Positions 10,317-22,300 of a DNA stretch of 64,000 nucleotides are shown piece after piece (positions within the stretch are counted from its first letter, which is position 1; every line of letters starts with the position of its first letter). The translations under genes were made by a program, and so were the position numbers. The notes under the pieces were generated by a model. That model was not told the DNA's origin and ran no database searches. It was given only the letters and a program-made list of their open reading frames with translations. This DNA comes from Eumeta japonica (taxonomy: Eukaryota > Arthropoda > Insecta > Lepidoptera > Psychidae): the NCBI GenBank assembly GCA_005406025.1, contig BGZK01001552.1, positions 1 to 64,000 on the forward strand, written 5' to 3'.

Positions 10317-13300
10317 CTGCAAAAGAAAGTAGATGAAATTCTATCAAAAATTCTTATACAAAAAAAAAAAACTAAGAAACAGATATTGCTATATTTTGTA
10401 ATTGTACGATAATTGACACCCAATCAGTATTCCAAGAATGAACACTGAAGACACGCATATTGACCACTTCACCAAAATAGACCCCAGAAGAGAGGATGAC
10501 GAGTGCCTCTAAAACTATAAGACAAACGTCACACATCGAAGACACCGTTATAGAAGGCGTTGAAATAACTGTCTTACAGGCTTACAGATTTAGCTTTTTT
10601 ATAACCTAACGCCTTGCTGTATTACACAAGTAAATCGGAAAAAAATAGATTAAATATTACACATTCGTCGTACACGCAATAAACGGTCTTCAATTCTGTG
10701 TTTTCAGTGAGTGTTATATTTATAATTGCTTTTGGTAAATAGAAAGTTAAGTTGGTGAATACATATCTCTTAAACTCCAGCTACCACTTCACAGTTTCCT
10801 AATCTTGTAGTACAAACTTTGTTTCTTTAAGATTTATTTAAGCCTCTTACTGGTAACAGTGAAGATATTTAGATGTAGTTAAAGACTAGACACATAACGG
10901 CCATCATTAAATGCGTACACAAAAAAAATAAACATTCAAAAAAATATAGTCATAATATAAATTTTTGATAAATAGAAATTATGTATATTTTACCGTTCAC
11001 CTGAAATATTACTCAGTAGAATTAGAAAAAAAAAATGTTGAAACTACATTATAGCGCCTAACCAGCCACAACCATTTTGTCAAAAGCATGTTATGAAGCA
11101 TAAATTGATATTTACTTGGTCAACTTACACAGCATGCCACTTCTAGTGTCACTAACGATAGAAAGTATTAGGCCAGGGTTCTCGCTGTGTATTGAAAATT
11201 TCATATATATGACGATTTTGTTAACTTTTACCAAATCGCAATTCGCGTTACTTTTTTTTTCTTCGGCGTTGACGAGTGGTATCGTCAACTAAACCTTACG
11301 TAATGGCAAATACTTAAGCACATGCTAGTATTCATGGCTTTTGGATTAAGACTCGAGTCTACTATCTACTAAAAATTGCTCTGCACTACATGTGTATCAA
11401 GGCTGTGTGTATCTGGAAATCTGTTAAATTGATTTTGAGTGAGAGCTAGTGTTAAGAGTTTGTTTTTTCATTGATTACTGATGATTAAGATAAAATATTT
11501 GAAATCAATGTTGATTCTTTATGAGAAAAACTTTAGCACTTTAATACTCTAAATAATAATACATTTTTAAATGATATCTCACTCGACATCATTGATTGAT
11601 CTTTACTGAGACAAAACGATATGGTATGCATATAATACTGTAATACATTTACATTGTACATTAGGGTGGTCGTTAAAGATTTGTTTTGCGACTCCCCCTT
11701 AAAAGCTTCTTTTTGATGAAAAAACAATGGGAAAAATGTTCCTTTTTTTTTAATTCAAAATATCACGTACCTCTAGGCGATCTAAGTTAATTTTTGGGAA
11801 TAATCATCTTTTTTATGAATTATTCATGAAAAATAAAAAATTATAGAACTCAAATCAATAAAAAAACAATAATAGATATAAGTAATAAACAAAAATTTTA
11901 ATTCAAAAAAATGAGAATAAATGATTATTCTCAAAAATTGACTTAGATCATCAAGAGGCACGTATTGTTTTGAATTACAGAAAAAAAATCCCAGTGTTTT
12001 TTCAACAAAAGGAAGCTTTTTACGGGGCGTCGCAAAAAAAAATACTTTTTAACGACCACCCTATTGTACATAAATGTTCCACACATTGACCGACAACATG
12101 AATTTTCCTTTGTATCATACTTTTGATAAAATATCTATCAATAGGATCTCATAGTTATAACTTTCTAAATTTTTTTTTCTTAACGTGAAGTTAAAAAGAT
12201 TTTTTTTAAATACAAATTTCATTTTAAATTGGAGTATCAACAATGGTATAAATCTACGTAGGCAAGAACACGTTTTAATTAATTGTTACAAAAAATAAAG
12301 AAATTTCAAAATTTCGAAAGGCTATACTTTTTTGAAAATATTTTCAATAAAGAGCCCAAAAATTCTCGGAATTATGAGAATCGATATTGTGCCAGTAATA
12401 ATAACGAAAACAGGCAAACTTTGTCCAGACCTTCAATGGACGAAACATCTCTATACATATATAATGAAAATAGGTTGTCTTTGTTCGCCAATCACGTAAA
12501 AACTACTAAACGTATAGACATGGGACTGGGACCATTCGATGTGGAATGATTTGTAGACGGTTCTAGGCTACTCATTTTTCCAATTCCGTAAATCCTTCGC
12601 CATTTTATTTATAATAAAAATTACCCAGAGAAGCGGGCGGGACAGCTAGTCTACGTATATAATTAAATTTATAGGTACGGCATCCGAATGACGCGAATCC
12701 TACTCGCGCCTACTCAGATCTTTTCAGAATTTCTTATAATAGTATTTCAAAACCAGCATTAGAACTAATATAATACAATACAAAAATTTTATAATTCACA
12801 AGTCCCTTCAAAAAATTTATTCACTGTCTACCGAAGAATCGTTGGCATAAGTTTAAAATAAAGGATTGCGAGAGGAATGAAATAAATATAAAAAAAAAAA
12901 CTATATAATATGTTATATATGATAAGATAAAAAGATTTTTATTGAAACGAGTGCATTTAAAATTACATTACAGTTTGTCCCGTCTCCACTAAACCGTATA
13001 AAAGTAAACTCAACGATAAAATAAAAATAACGAATATTTGTCTTAGTACATTATTAATATATTATGCGTAGAGCCATGCTGGGGCCGAATCGACTGTAAC
13101 ACACGATTAGGTCGGCCCGGCTGTGAGGTATTCCACCTCACAGAATGCAAACGTGAAGTAGCAGCCTAGGCTATTGTGTTTCACTCCCCTCTTCGTTGGA
13201 TATCCTACTCCTTCTCGAAAGTTCCAATGCCTTACTCCCCTTCCCATTAGATATCTTACTCCTCTCTAAAAGGTCTATAACGTAGAAGAGATACCTCTTG

Positions 13301-16300
13301 AGTGTGAACGTCCACGGGCAATAGTGTTCACCTAGTTTTTATTGGCTCGCATGCTCGTTTGTCCCTTAATGTGCTACGTAAAAAATAACCTATATTGTTT
13401 ACTTCAATTTCTTCTTAATCGCACAAAAACAGCATTGAAGTCATTAAACTGCCCTAACATACCGTGTAATTCAGCCAAGGGCCGCTCCTAGCCGCCGTAG
13501 TCGCTGGGAAGCACCTCCCTAGAGACGTGTTTGTGGAAGTCTTCGTACGAGCTGTGGACGTGGATCCTCTCCGCCAACTTCTGAGATAGGACTGTTTTGA
13601 AAAGGAACACCACTTTGTCAACAAAAGACGGCGCGTTTATAAGATGGATACCTTTAATTTTTAATCCATACACGTTCTGAAAACAAAATTGAATCGTGAA
13701 GAAGCGGCTGTGGTGAATATGGCATACGTCGGCTTTGATTGTTCGCCAAGAAATATACTTCTTGTTTAACAAATAATCTGTAGTGTTATACAAATCTATA
13801 GCGTTAGACCGTATATACATTCCTATTGACGAATTTAGTGATATTCATTTTATGACTCACTCACCCTAGTTTACTATTTTCTTAAAACGTATGTCTCATC
13901 ATTTTTTTTAATTAATTTCTGTCCGTTTTTTTTTATTACATAACATCAGAACGATTTGACCTATTTTGATGAAAATAGGTATACGATACGTACACGAATT
14001 TTCGTAAATAATATGCAATATATGATTTTGTTTAAGGTCTTCTTTGTCCTTCCGGGATAATCTGTAAAACTGCTGAATTTTAAACTTAATTAAAGATGAG
14101 ATACTTTCTATATTTATCTATCTATACTAATATATGAAACTGTACACACGATATGTTTGTATAAAATTGTAATAAATATTTATTCTATGACTCAACTATT
14201 CTATATTTATCATTGCTTAGTTTTTACTCTTATTGTCTGTCGATAAAGTGTCTGTTTGTTTTATGTCCAAACTAATATCTGAAAAGACTGGATAGATTGT
14301 AATTAAATTTTGGAAAGGAATAGGCTACCGTCAATTAATGCATATTTTGTTCATTTTCTTTGCGTGCCTAAGCCATTGATACGATTACTGACGATATATA
14401 ATAGCACGCACGAACATAAAAGTTTTTGAGAAAAAACTGTTATAGGTTTTGTGCCTGATTTCGTCTGCATATTTATACTATTAAATCAAGGTATTTAACC
14501 CATTCTAAAAATTCTTTTACTCATAAAAAACTACATTATCCCGAGTAATACAGCCTAAAGTTTTATTTTGCATTTACTCCATTGTCTGAAGGTACACATT
14601 AGTCATTTTTTTCGTAAATTTTAAACAACAAATTTCAAGGATGCTTCGAAACCCGCAACAAATTCTATCAGTTAGAAAAATAATGTCAGAAGAAGGACTA
14701 TCTTACTTTGCAATGGGGAAGTGAACAATTTATCGTTGAAAGTAGCTTAAATAATTTAGTACGGATTGGTCATAAACTGTCAATAAAATTTTCTAATTTA
14801 GTCAGTTTTTGTATCTTCATAATTCACAATTTGAAACTTCAAGGTTCAATTTTTGCTTCTCGAAACATTTGTTTGAATTCCAAATACAAACTATTCAATT
14901 CAAAATCAAATTATTTAAATTGGTCACAACATTTGATAAATTGGACAGCATTATTTTTCAGCAAAAATGAAGTTTTGAAATATTTAAATTTCCAAAAGAA
15001 TATTAACACCCTGAATTCTTACGATGTTGCTTGCGGTATTTACATTCTTTGAAAATGACTTAAAAATGTTCGGTTATTTTTACAAATTACATGGGTTGGG
15101 TGAAAAAGAGAAGTTACAACATCATTTTTTACCTTTTCTTTTTATTTACAGAAGCAGAGCTGCAACGGAAACTTAAATATTTATTTTGGGCTTCAAATAT
15201 TTTCTAAGCGATTACGCTATTTTAAGCCGTCTTTTTTTTTACTCTACGTTACGTGACAATAAATTAATTAAATGACTATTTACAATATGTTTCAGCTCCA
15301 TATCACATACCACAAACATTGCTAAATGATTTTTGGTTGATATATCTTTATAATTCATATATTATAAACATTATTTTTGGCGGTGAATATCCCAGATCCC
15401 AGATCTTAGTTGAAATTCAAAATTTGCCATTTGCTGAGCTTAAACGTATCCTTAAAAGAAAGTTATATGGCAAGGGCTATTATACCGTGTTGGAATATCT
15501 TAATGAAAAGAGCCCCTGGGATTGAGCTGTTCGCCTATCAGGTTATTTCATATTATTTTTAAATGTCGACTTAATTATTAATAATTAAATCCTTTGTATT
15601 GATGAGTAAAAAGAGCAAGCCCTAAGTTTCTTGCCCATTCTTCTCTAGCTGAATCAGCATTTGAAATGGGTGGTAATGTCGAAAATAATTTATTAATGAC
15701 GTATTTCAAGTGTAATGTAATGTAACCAACAAAATAAAGATATTTTTGATTTGATTCGATTTGAAGAGAGTTTGGCATAATTCTTGTTTTTCGTGTGATT
15801 AATTCTTTCACATAACTCCATTATAAATTCTTCTAATTGCTTAGATGCCTTCTAGAAAAATACTATCATTAGCTAATCTTAAATTATTTTTTAAGACTCA
15901 GGTTTTCCCATATGTACTTTATTCTCAGGGCAGCTAGTACATATGTGCTATAGGACTGACATAAAGATCGCACCACTTCTCACGTATTTCGATAATTGGT
16001 TCTCGTCTATCGAGTTTTACACGACTTACAGTTTGACCGTAGATATCGTTCAGGATATTTGAATATTAATATACGTCCATTTTGTCTATGCCGATTCGAA
16101 TGTGACTTTCCGTCCTCTCTATCTCCTGCGTCGATCGATTGTCGTTGCAATACATTTTTACATTTTATTGTGATTTATTGTAAATTTCAATGAATAAACT
16201 CCACTCAATTGTAACATAGAGCTTTCATTATCACTACGAATGCTTCTGGCATTTGTATAGTCAATATATATGCAATTTCCTTTTTTCGTTGACCTTAACC

Positions 16301-19300
16301 TTGTCGATAACACTCACTTCGAGGACATAGATTAAAAATTATTTTGCTATAGATTATATCTAATCTACAATCTATAGTAATTACGATTATAGATTAGATA
16401 TAATCTATAGCAAAATAATTTATAATCTATATCCTTTAAGTGAATATTATCAACATGGTTATGGGTCAACGAAAAAATTTCGACGCCCCAAAGTACATGT
16501 ACAAAAACAAATTATCGGGTAAATTTATTCGTTCACTATGTTTAATAAGTAAAATGCATATATATCATCTGTGCAAATTTCAGTATTCACCATGATAATG
16601 AAAGCTCTGGGTTTCAATAAGTATTTATTGAAATGTACAATAATTTATAATATGTAAAAATGTATACCGGAGACAACTAATCGATGCTGGAGGACAGCTC
16701 ATTGGTTTTTTGTTACCAGCGATAGATGGAGGTATACTGTATAGTAATTACTATAAATTATATCTAATCTATAATCTGTAGTAATTGGTGTATATATAAG
16801 ATTACAAATTAGTTTGCTAGTAATTTAATAGATAGCCATAATTTATAGTTCTATTTAATCTTTTATATACTATTTAAAAAAAAATATTATATGTGGCATA
16901 TTGTATAACTTTTGCTATAAAATAATTGTAGAAACGTCGGGCTAGCCCTTAAAATGCAATACCGTAATAAATTTCAAATGTAAAACATGGGTACATACTT
17001 TTTGTATTATTTTCCTGTTCGTCTTATGTACTTACCGCGGCTAATACTACAACCTTTTTCAAAACGGTTGGATTTAATTTGGCCAGCATGCCCAAATTAA
17101 AATTTCTGAAGTCGTACACATATCTAGCCCCAACAGCATAGTCGAATTCGTGGCAATATTCCGTAACCTGTAAAGAATCATATTCATCATGTTCTATAAA
17201 GAACCACATATATATCGAGACTATCACTTGTAAGAAATGTAAAATGTTCTTTACTCCTCCCTCTATCACCACATTCTCTCTCCATCAATCCGCCCTGAAG
17301 CTGTTCCTTTAATAGGCCAGCAACGCACTTTGGAATTGCTAGCGTCTATGGGTAGCAATGATCACCTACTTTGCGATACCTTTCAAGCTCTTTATCTCAT
17401 CGAAAATACTACATAAAAATTTAAAAAAAATTTACAAAACCTATGAATGTTTTTTTTGTTATTTATCACAACTTACACGTTATGATTTACTAATCATATT
17501 ATTAAAGTAATTTTATCTATTATAAAATTGTGCGTACTGAAACGGAAACCCATAGGATCTACATGTCTATCTATGGTTTACATGCATGTGTGCATTAATA
17601 CACCTAATAGTTTAGTTAGTGAACTTATTAAAACTATGTACCAGTAACTAGCTCTCCAGGGTTCGAGGTTAGAGTCAAGACTTTGTTTTGTATCGCGTGC
17701 TTTTTACGCTCTACATAAAATAGAATAGTGAGCTTATTGATCTCTGCCGCGACACGACCGGACTTTTAGAATGACCGCTGCCTAACTCTCTGTTGAGTTT
17801 ATAATTCAGGTGGCACGGTTTTGCGCAGACGAGTTTATTATATTATTCGGCACAGTGAAGCTTCTCCAAATTGTATGATAATAAAGTATAAACAATTAAA
17901 TGTAAATGCTATATGTCATGTACAATGAAAGAAAATATTTAATTATTTGAATTTTCTAGCGTTTCGAATATACTGAAAATATTTGTTTAAAATAAAGTTG
18001 TAACTCAAGACTTCTCAAGCATCGCAGAATCAGAATAATCGTCTTTAGCATTAAGTCTAGCGACGCCAAAGGTCATTATAAGACTAATGATATTCAATTT
18101 TAATAAAATTCAATCTGAATAATATATTCCTCAAAGTAATAGAAGGTATAAATATAAGTCCAAATAGACAAATAGTATCACATAAAATACTAATAGCCAT
18201 AAAATCAATCAAACTTATGATCAAATTTCGTAAGTGCGTTAGAGCGCTCTGTGTATAATACACATTTAAAGGTTAATTTTATAAACTTTTACACATAAAT
18301 AAGTGCAAATTAATTACACTCCATAATTATTACAATGCAATAAATAAGTAACACATTTTAGACAATAGTCAATGAATATAACAATATTAAATAGAATTAA
18401 TTCAAAAACTAAATAAAATAAAATTAATGTAAGCAGCAAAATTATATAGCTAAGAATTTGAAATATAAATATTATTATCGTTCTGTGCAAGATTTCCTAT
18501 ATTTAAACTGTACTCAATGACAACTATTTATTAGAAAATCTGCACAGTTGAAAAATAAAAATTAGTGGTGTTTGCTTTCCCGTTAGCCACAGCTCATAAC
18601 TACTTCACTGGATTTCTGAACACCGCTTAGCTGACACCGCTCGCTTGTGTTCGCACGCCTAGGACAAACTCCCAAAATCTTAATTTACCGGCGATCGCGA
18701 CACTCCGGTCCACTCGTGCCTTCCCCGATTCCCTCTAAGACCGATTTCCTCAAAACCGACTGGCTGTGCCTTGTCGCATGGTCCGCATTAATTTTTTTTC
18801 GTTATAATAACAAACTGTAACAAAGCCGCTTTCTTTTTTTTTCCCCTAGAAATGCAGACCCTTCGAGCCCTCGTTTTAAATCAATTTGTAATCATATTCG
18901 TGTAACGACACACATCAAAATATATTTTAGTATTTTCTTTTTATAGAACTACGGATCTGTCTCCTTAGATAAATTCTACATACTAATGAGTTATCCCATC
19001 ACAAATTCGTCCACATAGCAGAATGAAACTTTCATTTTATCCACTCTCGTGAAACCTACTTTCACGACAGTAGATAAAATGAAACAATTCGAAGACGTAA
19101 GATGTATTTGAGGAGCAGTTCTAAGAACATAAATGTGTGTATTACAGTAGGTCATCTTTAAAATCTGTACATATTTTTAAGTCCAAAGTGTTCGATAATA
19201 TAATTATAAGTGTGTTTCTGAGATCTTCTAGCTCTAAAAAATACTTGTATGTATATCTTTTTGAGCTTTTCTAATTAAAAAAAAAAACCATATCTTTATA

Positions 19301-22300
19301 AATGCTCGAACTCGAAGACATTAATAACATAAGAATGGTAATATTTTATTACATAAGTTTTCGCGATCAATTTCATTTTTGTTTCGTTTTATAAATTTCT
19401 GTTTTTAAAGAAGGAACAATTTAGGAATATTAGTGATATTTAGTTCTCTCGATAAAAGGTGATATTTTCTTTCTGTAGCCAAAAAAGGGAAGTCATTCTT
19501 TCTTTTTTGCTATAGATAATTTGGTTGTTCTCTAACTATAGCATTATCTACGATATAAAGATTAAAAAATTATTGTTCTTCTGAGCTTATAATTGGCTCT
19601 ATAAGATTCCGTAAAGTATGCAATGCTGTTCTTGCCTGCTTAATGGAAACTCAAGGTATCTTTCTATTATTATATGACACAGAAAACTCGATGGCAGTAG
19701 AATTAAACTGCTTCTGAAAATTTTTCAATCGACAACAAATGACTTGCTTCACTAAAGATCAAATGAAGTAAATAATAACATTATGTATCCAAAAAGAAAC
19801 AACTGATACAGAGCAAGTAACGTCAGTCGTAAATTCCTTTATCACTTCTTATTATTGGTAATCCTAATTATTGTATAATCCTAAATTGTGTAATATTAAT
19901 AATAATAATAAAATATTCATAATTTTCTTCGAGTTATAGAGGTAATAAGTTTCAAATAATCGAGTTGTAAAGGTTGTTAAATAAAACATTGCAGCGTTAA
20001 TGATACAGAGGTACATCTTTTCTTATCTAGTTACAGAGGTAAAATATGTTCGAAAATGCTTCTCTTACTGATTATCTGGTCTAATTGTGGGTTGAGATTT
20101 TGACTAACGGAGGTTTTGGGGCTTGAAAAGAAAGTAACAAAATCGTTTTTTGAGTTTCGGAGGTTTCAACTTATCGAGTTTTGACTTAAAGGGATTCTTT
20201 AAAAGAAGAGATACTTAAGATTACAAGCAGAATAACAAATAATATTTATTTCTAAACACAAAACCCGACGATACATGTAAAGATTTTCTCTGTCAGAGAT
20301 AGAATATTGGAGTATCGTCCTGTGGTATTTATTAGTGTTAAAGGATAGTGGGATAATAATATTATTTTGTATTTAATGGTAGTGGTTTGATTATTTATTA
20401 CCAGTGGAAAAATTGTTATGTATCTAATGATAAACATTTGATCACCTATAAGTAAAAGTGTAATTACAACCAGATACAATACCAAAACTTATAAGCATAT
20501 GCTAAATATTTTATAACTATTTTTGCAAATTATCTAAAAAGTAAGTAAGTTTTCTGACTCATTCTACCTTGTTTTCTTGGCCTTAAGTTGGAGTCGTCGA
20601 TGTCATACAAGGCACTTCGTTTCTTAACAGATAAGGAGCAACAAAAATATTTCATATATTCACCATTATAATATATCGGCAAATCGGTATCACATTAATG
20701 TCATCAGCATTTGTTGTCAGACATTGAAATACGGTAACTCTTGTTTGATCCAAGGGATTCAGTTTCGGTAACGGCGTAGCAGTAATGAAAACATTAGGTA
20801 TAAAATTAATAATAGTCAAAAAATAAAACTAAGGAACAGCCTTCTTTATAGTTAATATAAATAAATACTTTTTAGTAAAATAAAATTTTTATTTCAAAAA
20901 AGTGACGTTACTAAGAACACCCGAGACAAGCGTGTCATTTCTTCGGGAGTTCTTTTAAGAACTAAATCCGCCATCATTCCTCGAGCAATGAGTATCCGAT
21001 CGATCCTTATTTTTGCGTCTTCTACTGAACCTTTGCTTAAAATTAGACGCTTTTCAAGTTGAATTTTATCTGAAACGTATTAGACTGGATTTACTCCAAA
21101 CAATAAAACAGTTAAGTCAAATTGGCACTGAATATACCTTGCAGTTGTGTGTTATATTTTGTAAATATGGCTATTGAATATTGTTACAATATATCATTAT
21201 CGGGGTTTAAGGATTGAGGTAGAATGAAGAGTAAATATTTTTAAAACAAAGGGTATAAATTTAAAGTAATGCACAACGAAAGCAATTAAATAGTTTTAAG
21301 GGATGGCATTTATGAACGCACGGATCGTTGAAAAAATTAAGAACTTTAACGATTGCATTCTCATATGTGTGTACCCTTTGATTTGTAAATTTGACAAAAA
21401 AAATATTTTGGAGTAGTCCTCAATAAAACAATGACCGCTATGGAAACCGCCAAAAAAAAGACAAAATAAATTATATTAAGATATTGTACTATATTTATTG
21501 CATCATCCGGTGCTCATCCGGTGAACGTGATTACGAGGTCGATGGATGGATGCGTGTCGATAGTTTCGTCAGAAGGAACGACTGTTAGTTATTGACATTG
21601 TATCAGGATGTCGAGGCGATAAGATTATAACGGTGTATTAAATACATAATACACCGGCGTAAATTAGTACGTTCACAAAGAATGTCATGCGGCTTTGATC
21701 GATTACAACATAATGCTGGCGACTATTCTGGTGATTTTTAACACCGTATTCATGATTTTCACTATACTGGTTCGTGTATAACCTAAAATTTAGAAATATC
21801 TGTTCAATTTAACACAAGTCGGGTTTGCGAAAATCGATAATACTAAGTCAGCAACTGTTTCATATCTGCCAAATTGTTCAATTTATCCAATAGATAGGGC
21901 ATAATTTGTTATCGAAATGAGAAAACGAATCTCCTACGAGATCTTTTTGTAACAAAATTCCCTAAGCTAATTTGAAAAGATTTTAAAAAGCTAGTGCCAA
22001 GAGATGGCGATGTTTGGTTATATTGCACAAAAATTTTGTTCCAAATTCTAATTTGCGGTTAAACAAACCTAGTTTTACGGAAATCTATTTCTTAGATTTA
22101 TACTTTAGAGCAAAATTTAATCTAAAGTAATAATGTAATTAGAATAATACGGGAAAAAGTTATTTGTCTTCGGACCTTTTGGGTTTTGTGCTATTAAACA
22201 CATATACACACATATCCATGATTACTACAATTGGTGGATTTTTTAGATAGGAGTGGCTTTACGAATAGGCCACACCCTTTTAAGTTAGACAAATTCATTG

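Noticed and set aside
14708..15052. Plus frame of 114 codons
   Set aside because: Low-complexity AT-rich composition, no domain, no splice support, and located inside an intron of the minus-strand gene.
15996..16193. Plus frame of 65 codons
   Set aside because: It overlaps the outer arm of the foldback element.
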